From contig NZ_QOUX01000032.1 of assembly GCF_004116265.1 (NCBI RefSeq), forward strand, positions 203,959-267,958: 64,000 nt of DNA, given 5' to 3'. Both the position numbers and the translations under genes were made by a program. This DNA is from Anaerobacillus alkaliphilus (GTDB taxonomy: Bacteria > Bacillota > Bacilli > Bacillales > Anaerobacillaceae). Shown here in pieces: positions 8,908 through 20,139 of the stretch. Numbering within the stretch: the first letter of the stretch is position 1; each line of letters starts with the position of its first letter. The notes beneath the pieces were generated by a model. That model did no database searches, had not been told where the DNA came from, and saw only the letters and a program-made list of their open reading frames with translations.

Positions 8908-9279
8908 ATGATGGATGAAATGATGAATACTGGTTCGTATGAAGAGATCCTTCACGACTATAAGTTGGGTTTAGGCCATTTCACAGAAAAAATGCCGCAT
9001 ATCGCAAGAAAGTTTAATGCTTTTACGGAAGCTTGTTTTGAGGAAGGGAAGTTATCTCAAAAAGAAAAGCAATTAATCGCCTTAGGAATAAGTGTTTATT
9101 CTCAGGATGAATATTGTATTATTTATCATACAAAAGGCTGTATTGACCAAGGTTGTACTGAGGAAGAGATTTGGGAAGCTATTGGTGTAACAGGGGCGTT
9201 TGGTGGAGGCGCTGCAATAAGCCAAGCGGTAACGCTAGTACAAGATTGTATGGAAGAATTTAGTCAATCGATTAATTAA
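8908..9279 (+). CDS. AhpD-like / carboxymuconolactone decarboxylase-family protein
   Basis: 123 residues, all-helical AhpD-like domain: [56 protein letters not shown]. AhpD peroxidase centres read ExxCxxCxxxH; here the region is [12 protein letters not shown], with the second Cys replaced by Tyr, so a standard disulfide centre is not formed. Probably a redox or stress protein of unknown substrate. Three Met codons in a row make the exact start uncertain by one codon (8908 or 8911). Follows the TetR gene. Confidence 0.82.
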   Translation: MMDEMMNTGSYEEILHDYKLGLGHFTEKMPHIARKFNAFTEACFEEGKLSQKEKQLIALGISVYSQDEYCIIYHTKGCIDQGCTEEEIWEAIGVTGAFGGGAAISQAVTLVQDCMEEFSQSIN

Positions 9280-9289
9280 ATTACGTTGC

Positions 9290-9327
9290 AAGAGAATTGG
9301 CTCAAGTTTAGCTAATTCTCTTTTTTT
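9290..9327 (+). terminator. Terminator after AhpD-like gene
   Basis: AGAGAATTGGCT pairs with AGCTAATTCTCT (one mismatch), followed by TTTTTTT. Confidence 0.85.
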
Positions 9328-9352
9328 ATCCTAATACTTTTAAATGTTCTTA

Positions 9353-9381
9353 TTGACATTGTAAAAAAAAGGGAGTAAGAT
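9353..9381 (+). promoter_or_regulatory. SigA-type promoter for PAP2-family gene
   Basis: TTGACA (9353-9358) and TAAGAT (9376-9381) with a 17-bp spacer, about 120 bp upstream of the gene. Confidence 0.6.
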
Positions 9382-9502
9382 AGTCTCTGTCAACTAACTG
9401 TATTACTACTCATAGTACACGCAATACAATTTTTGCAGAAACTGTAACCTTTACCTAGGCTCGAACGTCAATAAAATATATCAAACATAAAGGAGTATTA
9501 GT

Positions 9503-10177
9503 ATGTTTAAAAAGCTAGTTACAAATCATTTTCCACTTTTATATTTACTATCCATCCCTTTGTTACACACAATTTATGATTACTTAAATAAGAACCATAC
9601 AGAAGCAACAAATATTATGACAACCATCGATAAACAAATTCCTTTTATACCTGAATTTATTATTCCATATATCGGTTGGTATTTTTTTATGTTTTTTTAC
9701 TTAATCTATTTCTATCAAAAAGATAGAAAAATATATTACGAGAGTTTAATTGCTACAAATGTGGGGATGGTCGTATGTTATCTGTTTTATTTCTTTTTCC
9801 AAACAACCTTTCCAAGACCAGTGGTAACAGGAAATGAGTTCCATATTAATTTAGTCCGATTTATCTATTCCAATGATCAGCCTTATAATTGTTTTCCGAG
9901 TATTCATGTTCTTACAACGTTTATCATCATGTACGGAATGTACCGAAGTGAGATTCATAGTTTTTTTAATCGATATTTTGTCTACGTCTTTGGCTTATTA
10001 ATCATATTATCAACAGTCTTTGTTAAGCAACACTCTATTTTGGACGGTATTGCCTCTATAATCCTAGTGATCTCGAGTTTTGCAATTATTAGTAGGTTAG
10101 AATTGGCATCATTACTAATAATGAAGGAAAAAGTTTTAAAGCCAGCTTTGTACTATAAACAACACTCACATCACTAA
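9503..10177 (+). CDS. PAP2-superfamily membrane phosphatase/transferase
   Basis: 224 residues, about six membrane helices. The PAP2 signature is present in reduced form: CFPSIHV (PSxH motif, around residue 132) and STVFVKQHSILDG (the xxHxxxD motif) at the membrane face. Such proteins dephosphorylate lipid phosphates or transfer head groups (inositol phosphoceramide-synthase-like branch). RBS AAAGGAG. Stands alone; C-terminus ends in a His-rich tail KQHSHH. Substrate unknown. Confidence 0.82.
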   Translation: MFKKLVTNHFPLLYLLSIPLLHTIYDYLNKNHTEATNIMTTIDKQIPFIPEFIIPYIGWYFFMFFYLIYFYQKDRKIYYESLIATNVGMVVCYLFYFFFQTTFPRPVVTGNEFHINLVRFIYSNDQPYNCFPSIHVLTTFIIMYGMYRSEIHSFFNRYFVYVFGLLIILSTVFVKQHSILDGIASIILVISSFAIISRLELASLLIMKEKVLKPALYYKQHSHH

Positions 10178-10347
10178 TAACCTTGAAATAGCTAGGAAAA
10201 GTGAGGGATTTTCCACATCTTATCGTTGAGAACGTGAGATCGCTGCTAAGGGAAACAGAGTCAACTATATAGCGCTAGAGACCTTTTGTTCAGATAAAGT
10301 GGTTATGTTACGATAAGACCGTAGTAAAAATGAGAAAGGGTTGATTT

Positions 10348-10539
10348 ATTATCCATCAAATCGAGGTAGACCATACGAATGAAATGGAAAAAGCAATGCG
10401 CCAATCACATGGAATAGGTTATGCTGATTACAATCGAAAATTAGAAAATCGTCTCCGTGTTGAAAGAAGGCGAGAACAAGACCATAAAGAGTCAATGCAA
10501 ATGGTATCGAATATTAGAATGAATATGAAACATTTATAG
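10348..10539 (+). CDS. Small basic protein, possible ATT or ATC start
   Basis: The frame reads IIHQIEVDHTNEMEKAMRQS and goes on to a charged stretch (RKLENRLRVERRREQDHKES) before a TAG and a clear terminator. No ATG, GTG or TTG lies between the in-frame stop at 10342 and codon 13, but AAAGGG at 10335-10340 is well placed for ATT (10348) or ATC (10351); ATG 10384 has no RBS. Family not recognised. The terminator directly downstream supports a transcribed gene. Confidence 0.45.
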   Translation: MIHQIEVDHTNEMEKAMRQSHGIGYADYNRKLENRLRVERRREQDHKESMQMVSNIRMNMKHL

Positions 10540-10544
10540 ATACG

Positions 10545-10583
10545 AAAAGTATGCCAGAGCAGATTTCTGGCATACTTTTTATG
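10545..10583 (+). terminator. Terminator after small ORF
   Basis: AAAAGTATGCCAGA pairs with TCTGGCATACTTTT, followed by T-rich sequence. Confidence 0.85.
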
Positions 10584-11023
10584 TTCTTCTATACATGGGT
10601 ATTTTTTTAGAGTTATTACAATTGATAGGAGTTTTCAATTAGAAATTTTCTTCATGAAATTGGTTAAAAACTCTAGACTTTTCTCAATTAATGCTTGATA
10701 ATTGATTATTAGTTGGGGTTATCTAATTGAGAATTAAAAGTTCAACTCAAACTAGAGTGACATATATTTCAAACCGTGTACATGTTTTTAGGGGCAATAA
10801 GCAAACTAGGGATTGATACTATATAAAAATAGGAGGATTTCAAGTGAGATTTTAAGCAAAATGGACTTTCTATACATAGTAGTTTAAAAAGTATCGAAAT
10901 AAAAGTCGTCAAACTTGAAGTGGAATTCTATTTGTTATAAGATTGTAATGAGAATAGATTGAGAATATAGGTTTAAAAATTTATATCGTAAATCTTAACA
11001 TCGTTTAATGGAGGGAAAAAACA
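10584..11023 (+). promoter_or_regulatory. suf operon upstream region
   Basis: About 440 bp with no convincing gene. A likely promoter is TTGAAG (10915-10920) with TAAGAT (10938-10943), 17 bp apart. A 7-2-7 dyad TGATAATTGATTATTA at 10696-10711 is Fur-box-like but imperfect. Direct repeats of TGAGAAT at 10950-10970 lie in the leader. Nothing else is recognised. Confidence 0.45.
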
Positions 11024-11809
11024 ATGACAGCAACAAACTTAACAGTGAAAGACCTTCGTGTTGCTATTGAAGGGAAAGAAATCTTAAAAGGTTTTAACAT
11101 TGAGGTTAAAGGTGGGGAAATCCACGCAATCATGGGACCTAATGGAACAGGTAAATCTACACTTGCTTCTGCGTTAATGGGACACCCGAAATATGAGGTG
11201 ACCGGTGGAGAGGCTTCATTAAACGGTAAAGACCTTTTAGAGATGGAAGTAGATGAAAGAGCACGTGAAGGTTTATTCTTAGCGATGCAATATCCAAGTG
11301 AAATTTCAGGGATTACAACTGCTGATTTTTTACGTTCAGCTATTAACGCAAAACGCGGTGAAGGAAATGAAATTTCATTAATGAAATTCATCCGTCAATT
11401 AGATGAAAAAATGAAAGTGTTAGAAATGGATGAAGAGTATTCTCAACGTTACTTAAACGAAGGCTTCTCTGGTGGAGAGAAGAAACGTAATGAAATCCTT
11501 CAATTATTAATGACTGAACCGAAAATCGCAATTTTAGATGAGATCGATTCAGGTTTAGACATCGATGCACTTAAAGTTGTATCTAATGGCGTAAATGCAA
11601 TGCGTGGTTCTGAGTTTGGCTGTCTAATCATCACTCACTATCAACGTCTATTAAATTACATCACTCCAGACTTTGTGCACGTAATGATGCAAGGTCGTAT
11701 TGTGAAATCGGGTGGTCCTGAGTTAGCTCACCGTTTAGAAGCTGAAGGATATGACTGGATTAAAGAAGAGTTAGGAATTGAAGACGAAACTGTAGGGCAA
11801 GAAGCATAA
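11024..11809 (+). CDS. sufC: Fe-S assembly ATPase SufC
   Basis: 261 residues. ABC-type ATPase: Walker A GPNGTGKST (38-46), signature FSGGEKKRNEIL and Walker B IAILDEIDSGLD, with the Lys/Arg-rich signature typical of SufC. It works in the SufBC2D scaffold that builds iron-sulfur clusters in the cytosol. TGGAGGG precedes the ATG. First gene of sufCDSUB, the sole cluster-building operon of most Bacillaceae. Confidence 0.97.
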   Translation: MTATNLTVKDLRVAIEGKEILKGFNIEVKGGEIHAIMGPNGTGKSTLASALMGHPKYEVTGGEASLNGKDLLEMEVDERAREGLFLAMQYPSEISGITTADFLRSAINAKRGEGNEISLMKFIRQLDEKMKVLEMDEEYSQRYLNEGFSGGEKKRNEILQLLMTEPKIAILDEIDSGLDIDALKVVSNGVNAMRGSEFGCLIITHYQRLLNYITPDFVHVMMQGRIVKSGGPELAHRLEAEGYDWIKEELGIEDETVGQEA

Positions 11810-11834
11810 TTGGTCATTTAGAGGAGGTAAGAAA

Positions 11835-14769
<2,935 letters not shown>

Positions 14770-14771
<2 letters not shown>

Positions 14772-14811
14772 TTAAGAATTAGGAATTAAGAATTGTGAAT
14801 TATGAATTGAA
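14770..14811 (+). repeat. Heptamer-repeat tract after sufU
   Basis: TAAGAATTAGGAATTAAGAA followed by TTGTGAATTATGAATTG: diverged GAATTAN units beginning within the sufU stop codon. It sits inside the suf operon between sufU and sufB. Confidence 0.75.
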
Positions 14812-14911
14812 AAACCTAAAGTGTTTAGGATGATATTTGATTGCTGGACAACAATAATTTCCTCATATTGAAGGAATTTTGTTAGCAAGAAATTATAAGG
14901 AGGGTTTTAAA

Positions 14912-16309
14912 GTGGCGAAAAAAATGCCTGATATCGGTGAATATAAATATGGCTTTCACGATAAAGACGTATCTATCTTCCGTTCTGCAAAAGGCTTAAC
15001 GAAGGAAATCGTTGAGGAAATTTCAAGAATGAAAAAAGAGCCAGAATGGATGCTTGACTTCCGTCTTAAGTCATTAGAACAATTTTACAAAATGCCAATG
15101 CCTTTATGGGGTGGCGACTTAGCAGACTTACACTTTGATGATATTACGTATTATGTAAAACCTTCTGAGAAATCAGAAAAATCTTGGGATGAAGTTCCTG
15201 AAGAAATCAAAAATACGTTTGATAAACTTGGTATCCCTGAAGCAGAGCAAAAGTATTTAGCTGGGGTTTCAGCTCAGTATGAGTCTGAGGTTGTTTACCA
15301 CAATATGCAACAAGATTTAACGGACTTAGGAGTTATTTTTAAAGATACCGATTCAGCACTACGTGAAGATGAAGAAATCTTTAAAAAGTACTTCGGAACA
15401 GTTATCCCTCCGGCGGATAATAAGTTCGCGGCGTTAAATTCAGCAGTATGGTCAGGTGGTTCATTTATCTATGTTCCAAAAGGAGTAAAATGTGAAACAC
15501 CACTTCAAGCATACTTCCGTATTAACTCTGAAAATATGGGGCAGTTTGAAAGAACGTTAATCATTGCAGATGAAGATAGCTCAGTTCATTATGTAGAAGG
15601 TTGTACTGCACCTGTGTATTCTACAAACTCACTTCATAGTGCGGTAGTTGAAATCATCATTAATAAAAACGCATATTGCCGATATACAACGATCCAAAAC
15701 TGGGCACCAAACATCTTCAACCTAGTTACAAAACGTGCGGTTGCTTATGAACATGCAACAATGGAGTGGGTTGACGGTAACATTGGTTCTAAGTTAACAA
15801 TGAAATATCCTGCTGTTGTTATGAAAGGTGAGGGCGCGAAAGGAACAATTCTTTCAATCGCTATCGCTGGTAAAGGACAACACCAAGATGCAGGAGCAAA
15901 AGTTCATCACTTAGCGCCAAACTGTTCATCTACAATCGTTTCGAAGTCGATCTCTAAACAAGGCGGTAAAGTAACATACCGTGGAATTTGTCACTTCGGT
16001 CGTAAATCAGAAGGTTCTAAATCGAAAATTGAGTGTGATACACTAATCATGGATAACGAGTCTACATCTGATACAATTCCGTACAACGAAATTCTTAACA
16101 ACAACATTACGTTAGAGCATGAGGCTACGGTATCAAAAGTATCAGAAGACCAATTATTCTACTTAATGAGCCGTGGTATTTCAGAGCAAGAAGCTACTGA
16201 AATGATCGTAATGGGCTTCATTGAGCCATTTACAAAAGAATTACCAATGGAATATGCAGTAGAGATGAACCGCCTAATCAAGTTCGAGATGGAAGGTTCA
16301 ATCGGATAA
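14912..16309 (+). CDS. sufB: Fe-S assembly scaffold subunit SufB
   Basis: 465 residues, as in B. subtilis. Starts at GTG 14912 with AAGGAGGG upstream; an in-frame TTG 33 bases earlier has no site. Sequence runs from [14 protein letters not shown] through [20 protein letters not shown] and [13 protein letters not shown] to [16 protein letters not shown]. It assembles the nascent cluster with SufC and SufD. Last suf gene, 140 bp after sufU because of the repeat tract, and followed by a strong terminator. Confidence 0.98.
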   Translation: MAKKMPDIGEYKYGFHDKDVSIFRSAKGLTKEIVEEISRMKKEPEWMLDFRLKSLEQFYKMPMPLWGGDLADLHFDDITYYVKPSEKSEKSWDEVPEEIKNTFDKLGIPEAEQKYLAGVSAQYESEVVYHNMQQDLTDLGVIFKDTDSALREDEEIFKKYFGTVIPPADNKFAALNSAVWSGGSFIYVPKGVKCETPLQAYFRINSENMGQFERTLIIADEDSSVHYVEGCTAPVYSTNSLHSAVVEIIINKNAYCRYTTIQNWAPNIFNLVTKRAVAYEHATMEWVDGNIGSKLTMKYPAVVMKGEGAKGTILSIAIAGKGQHQDAGAKVHHLAPNCSSTIVSKSISKQGGKVTYRGICHFGRKSEGSKSKIECDTLIMDNESTSDTIPYNEILNNNITLEHEATVSKVSEDQLFYLMSRGISEQEATEMIVMGFIEPFTKELPMEYAVEMNRLIKFEMEGSIG

Positions 16310-16313
16310 TAAC

Positions 16314-16344
16314 AAAAAACGAGCCCTCGGGCTCGTTTTTTTTA
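16314..16344 (+). terminator. Terminator after sufB
   Basis: AAAAAACGAGCCC and GGGCTCGTTTTTTTT form a tight hairpin with a long U tract. Confidence 0.92.
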
Positions 16345-16350
16345 TTCATA

Positions 16351-16511
16351 GGCTCTTTTCGTAAACATTGTGGTTATTCGAACACAATAAATTGTCTTTA
16401 ATTAGTGGTTTGTTACGTATTCAATGCAGAGGTTAGAAAAGATGCCCGCTAAACTTAGTGCAATGCCTATGCGACTTATTTTGAAAAGCAATAAACTTTG
16501 CGAAAACAGCC
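16351..16511 (-). mobile_element. MITE-like element, copy 2 (161 bp, diverged)
   Basis: Begins GGCTCTTTTCGTAAACATTG and ends ACTTTGCGAAAACAGCC, the same termini as the other copies in minus orientation, but the inside no longer resembles them. Flanks TATTCATA and TATTAAAT agree at only 5 of 8 bases. Probably an old insertion or a distinct subfamily using the same ends. Confidence 0.68.
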
Positions 16512-16533
16512 TATTAAATTAACAACCAAACTA

Positions 16534-16680
16534 CTACCAAGGGCGTCTCGGTGGACGTGGAAATGGCGGTCTTGGATATGGTGGATAGAATGGCGGATAA
16601 AATGGTGGATACGGGTAAGGCGGGAATGGTGGATAATAAGGTGGATAAAATGGCGGTCTCCATGGATACCAAGGATACAT
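16534..16680 (-). CDS. Pro/Tyr-rich small protein (48 aa), coat-like
   Basis: Reads MYPWYPWRPPFYPPYYPPF and continues with YPPF and RPPF units to RRPW, built almost only from Pro, Tyr, Phe, Trp and Arg. GGGAGGTG lies 5 bases before the ATG, an ideal ribosome site. Low-complexity aromatic/proline peptides of this kind occur among spore coat or exosporium components and adhesive surface proteins; that role is inference. The 3' end is 22 bp from MITE copy 2. The reverse strand also has an ORF, but only this strand has an RBS. Confidence 0.7.
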   Translation of the reverse strand: MYPWYPWRPPFYPPYYPPFPPYPYPPFYPPFYPPYPRPPFPRPPRRPW

Positions 16681-16882
16681 AAAAGCACCTCCCTCATTAA
16701 AATTACTATATATTATTCAAGATAGTTACTATTGAGCCTTCTATCGAATAAAAAGGCTATTGTAGTAGAAAATTCAGTTTTATGTCCTAATTATTAAATA
16801 TTTTAAAACATTTTATATTTTTTACTATCTAAATAGGGGAAACTCTTTCGTTTGTCGAAACAGTAGATAAGGGGGGAGTAGT

Positions 16883-16987
16883 TTGGATATTATGATAGAT
16901 CAACTATTACTTTATCTTGGCATTGCACTAGTAAAATTGGTCATTGTCGCTGCAATTATTTATTTTCTCAGATCTCGAAAAAAGTAA
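16883..16987 (+). CDS. Single-span small membrane protein (34 aa)
   Basis: TTG start after GGGGGGAG; an alternative ATG lies three codons in. After a short MDIMIDQ head comes one hydrophobic helix (LLLYLGIALVKLVIVAAIIY) and a basic tail FLRSRKK, giving an N-out, C-in topology. I do not recognise the family. The strong RBS and ideal single-helix layout argue for a real gene. About 100 bp upstream of yunE. Confidence 0.55.
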   Translation: MDIMIDQLLLYLGIALVKLVIVAAIIYFLRSRKK

Positions 16988-17088
16988 GAAGCTTTAATTT
17001 TTACAGGTAAGATTCTAGATTTTACATTCTGATATGCATCGTTCATAATAAAAACATACTTATTCACACTAGAAAGTTGGGCATATGA

Positions 17089-17907
17089 ATGGAATGGATT
17101 ATCTTAATGGTAATTGGGCTAATCGCTGGTACATTAGGAAGTTTAATGGGCTTAGGCGGTGGCATTATCGTTGTTCCTGCTTTGATGATATTAAGTAGCT
17201 ATTTAGCTATATTGGCTGGTATAACTCCACAAGTAGCTGTTGGTACATCGCTGTTAATTATGATTTTTACGGGACTGTCATCAACATTAACATATTTGAA
17301 ACAAAAAACAGTAGATTTACGTAGTGGAATGCTTTTTTTCTGTGGTAGTGGACCGGGTGCTTTGTTAGGAGTCTATTTAAACAATGGAATTGATGCAAGA
17401 CTTTTTTTAATTATATTTGGGTCATTTATTATTTTTATATCCTTTGTACTAATTATTAGAAAGAAACTAAAGCCAATTAAGCCAAGCAAACATGGAATTA
17501 CACGTGAATATATAAACGTGAACGGCGATAAAATCGAATATGGATATCATCCACTGTTAGCCTTGTCGATCGCATTTTTTGTCGGGATGTGTTCAGGTTT
17601 ATTTGGTATTGGTGGTGGCTCGATTATGGTTCCTGCCATGATCCTAATTTTTGGCTTTCCACCTCACCGCGCAGTTGCTACTTCCATGTTTATGATTTTT
17701 TTATCTGCAATTTTGAGTTCGATGACCCATATTAGTCTAGGAAACGTCGATTGGTTATATGCCTTAGCCTTAGTTCCAGGAGCATGGGTTGGCGGTATAC
17801 TAGGAGCGAAAATTAACCAAAGACTAGAAAGCGATACAGTAGTCAATTTACTACGACTGTTCCTCATTCTTATTGGTATTCGACTGATTTATCAAGGACT
17901 GTTCTAA
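17089..17907 (+). CDS. yunE: TauE/SafE-family anion permease YunE
   Basis: 272 residues, about eight membrane helices in two halves. Each half begins with the family's glycine-rich signature: GSLMGLGGGIIVVPAL near the start and GLFGIGGGSIMVPAM after residue 165. Members export sulfite, sulfoacetate or related anions, or import sulfur compounds. Ribosome site is weak. Next to yunD as in B. subtilis, though order and strand context differ. Confidence 0.9.
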   Translation: MEWIILMVIGLIAGTLGSLMGLGGGIIVVPALMILSSYLAILAGITPQVAVGTSLLIMIFTGLSSTLTYLKQKTVDLRSGMLFFCGSGPGALLGVYLNNGIDARLFLIIFGSFIIFISFVLIIRKKLKPIKPSKHGITREYINVNGDKIEYGYHPLLALSIAFFVGMCSGLFGIGGGSIMVPAMILIFGFPPHRAVATSMFMIFLSAILSSMTHISLGNVDWLYALALVPGAWVGGILGAKINQRLESDTVVNLLRLFLILIGIRLIYQGLF

Positions 17908-17956
17908 AATTTACAATGCAAAATGAAGATTTGTTCATTCTACATTCTACATTCCA
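17908..17956 (+). repeat. Heptamer-repeat remnant after yunE
   Basis: Starts right after the yunE stop and includes TTCATTCTACATTCTACATT, inverted ATGTAGA-type units. Short and diverged. Confidence 0.55.
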
Positions 17957-17968
17957 AGGGGTGATTCC

Positions 17969-19369
17969 ATGGGTACTCATAACATTGAGATTTTCTTTAC
18001 AAATGATTTACATAGTCATTTAGAACAATGGCCGAAAATTATCACATTGTTAAATGGGGAACGAAACTACTTCAAAGAAAAAGGCCACGATGTCTTCATA
18101 TTTGATATCGGTGACCACGTTGATCGTTTTCATCCCCTTTCGGAAGCCTCCATGGGAAAAGCAAACGTGCTGTTAATGAATGAAGTAGGTTATGACAGTG
18201 CGACGATTGGCAACAATGAGGGGATAACTCTGCCAAAGGAGGAGTTGTGCCAACTTTACACCGAGGCACAATTTCCAGTAGTTGTGGCAAACCTCTTTGA
18301 ATTAAATGGGCAGCGACCAACTTGGGTGAAGCCGTATCAAATACTTCAAGTGAATAGTGGACTGAGGATAGGTGTTATCGGGCTAACGATGCCATATCGA
18401 CCATTTTATGAAGCGTTAGGATGGGAGATTGAAGATCCATATAAAATCTTACCAACACTTGTAAAAGAAGTGAAACAACAAGCCGACCTTGTTATATTAC
18501 TTTCTCATTTAGGGTTAAATTTTGATGAGGATATCGCCAATCAAGTTGATGGAATTGATATCATATTAGGCGGACATACTCATCATGTGTTAGAAAATGG
18601 ATTACTTATAAAAGATACCATTATTCATCAAGCAGGAAAGTTTGGTACTTATGTAGGCCAGCTTTCATTTTCGTATGAGCCCAGTAGAGAAAAGATAACT
18701 GATTTTAAAGCTAGATGTATAGAGGTGAGTAACTTTCCTCCATGTCTAGAAACAGTTCAATACATGAAAGATTTAGCTTCCGAGCAACATTCTGTTCTTG
18801 ATACAAAGGTGGGTATCATTGAAAGTCCATTAAACATCTCATGGGAAAAACCGAGTTCCTTTGCGAGCCTTTTAGCAAGTGCTATAAAACAATGGTGTGG
18901 TGGGGAAATAGGTATGATTAATTCAGGGCTCCTACTAGAGGATCTACATGAAGGTGTAGTGACAAAAGGAGATTTACATCGTGTTTGTCCACACCCTATA
19001 AATCCCTGTAAAGTAGAACTTTCAGGGAAGGTCCTAAAAGAAGTAATCTTACACTCTCTATCAAAGGACATGATCTATAAAAAAGTTAGAGGCTTTGGCT
19101 TTCGTGGAGAAGTTATGGGAATTATGGTCTTTGACGGTGTCACATATGAACAAAATTCTCTAGCAGATGGTCTAAGTCATATTTTTAACATTAGGGTTAA
19201 TGGGAGAGAAATAGACTATAGGCGTACGTATCAGGTTGCTACATTAGATATGTTTACCTTTGGACACTTATATCCGTCCATCGCAGCAGCGAAAGTAAAA
19301 AAGTATTATATGCCTGAATTACTTCGAGATATCTTGGCGTGGAAACTTAAGGATAATAATGAATTGTGA
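17969..19369 (+). CDS. yunD: UshA-type metallophosphatase YunD
   Basis: 466 residues. N-terminal metallophosphoesterase domain with TNDLHSH (metal ligands), DIGDHVDR, GNNE and GGHTHH in order; the C-terminal 5'-nucleotidase domain follows. Family members hydrolyse nucleotides or UDP-sugars, but there is no signal peptide, so it is cytosolic like B. subtilis YunD. RBS AAGGGGTG. The stop codon lies within the heptamer-repeat tract that follows. Confidence 0.92.
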   Translation: MGTHNIEIFFTNDLHSHLEQWPKIITLLNGERNYFKEKGHDVFIFDIGDHVDRFHPLSEASMGKANVLLMNEVGYDSATIGNNEGITLPKEELCQLYTEAQFPVVVANLFELNGQRPTWVKPYQILQVNSGLRIGVIGLTMPYRPFYEALGWEIEDPYKILPTLVKEVKQQADLVILLSHLGLNFDEDIANQVDGIDIILGGHTHHVLENGLLIKDTIIHQAGKFGTYVGQLSFSYEPSREKITDFKARCIEVSNFPPCLETVQYMKDLASEQHSVLDTKVGIIESPLNISWEKPSSFASLLASAIKQWCGGEIGMINSGLLLEDLHEGVVTKGDLHRVCPHPINPCKVELSGKVLKEVILHSLSKDMIYKKVRGFGFRGEVMGIMVFDGVTYEQNSLADGLSHIFNIRVNGREIDYRRTYQVATLDMFTFGHLYPSIAAAKVKKYYMPELLRDILAWKLKDNNEL

Positions 19370-19424
19370 ATTATGAATTATGAATTACGAATTATGAATT
19401 ATGAATTATGAATGATGAATTTTA
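19360..19424 (+). repeat. GAATTAT heptamer array after yunD
   Basis: About eight near-perfect GAATTAT/GAATTGT units in a row. The yunD stop TGA is part of GAATTGTGAATTATGAATT, so the array supplies the end of the gene. Confidence 0.85.
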
Positions 19425-19602
19425 ATCGGGAAATTCAGCATGCGAAATTGGGTTAGCATCATGCACTTTTTTAGCTGTTTTTCATACTTCTATAGAGAGG
19501 ACATTAGACTAACGTTGTTCTCACTAGATAGAAACAAGAACGAAAGTAGGTTCTAGCGTAGTGTCAGGAACTTTACAATCTTTCTTAATAGGAGTGTGGA
19601 AG

Positions 19603-19911
19603 ATGCTGGAAATGTCACCAATTATTATTGACGGTCACCAATTTACTGCAGTTCAAATGAAATTACCAAAGACGAACTTCATGGCGGTGACTAACGACAA
19701 AGGTTATATCATGTGCGGTGCGTTAGACGTAGCGCTTTTTAATAGCAATGAGAAGCTTAGAGAAAGAAAGATCATTGCGGGTAGAGCGGTAGGGGTAAGA
19801 ACAATTGATCAATTAATTGATGCCCCGTTAGAGTCAGTTACATTAGCGGCAGAAGAATTAGGAATTACTGTTGGGATGACTGGACGCGAAGCACTATTAA
19901 AAATGGTATAA
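19603..19911 (+). CDS. yunC: YunC family protein (DUF1805)
   Basis: 102 residues from the ATG at 19603 after AATAGGAG. The sequence is strongly conserved in Bacillaceae (KLPKTNFMAV, GYIMCGALDVALFN, GRAVGVRTIDQLIDAPLESVT), with one Cys in the MCGALD segment. The biochemical function is unknown. It is next to yunD, as in B. subtilis. Confidence 0.92.
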   Translation: MLEMSPIIIDGHQFTAVQMKLPKTNFMAVTNDKGYIMCGALDVALFNSNEKLRERKIIAGRAVGVRTIDQLIDAPLESVTLAAEELGITVGMTGREALLKMV

Positions 19912-19918
19912 CGATAAT

Positions 19919-19955
19919 TTGCCAATCTGATTTTTTCAGGTTGGCTATTTTGTCC
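19919..19955 (+). terminator. Probable terminator after yunC
   Basis: TGCCAATCTGA pairs with TCAGGTTGGCT (one G-U), followed by ATTTTGT; the U tract is weak. Confidence 0.6.
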
Positions 19956-20139
19956 TATAAAATGAACACTTATTGATTATCATCTAGTACTTTTGTCATT
20001 TGTTGTCGGAATGTCTGCGAAATTTGGCGAAATTTAAACACAATAACTAGATTTTTGTTTATAATAACATCAATAGATAGTATACTTAGATTTAATTTGC
20101 TTTCTTTAAATTGCTAAGTCTTAGAGTAGGGGAAATTAT

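Noticed and set aside
10178..10347. Structured ncRNA between the PAP2 gene and the small ORF
   Set aside because: Some local pairing, but nothing that fits 6S, tmRNA, c-di-GMP or other known classes.
16498..16725. 75-aa plus-strand Trp/Arg-rich ORF
   Set aside because: Antisense of the Pro/Tyr-rich gene; its Trp and Arg codons are the reverse of Pro codons, and it has no RBS.
19360..19424. Tandem GAATTAT units as a CRISPR array
   Set aside because: Units are 7 bp with no unique spacers, and no cas gene is nearby.
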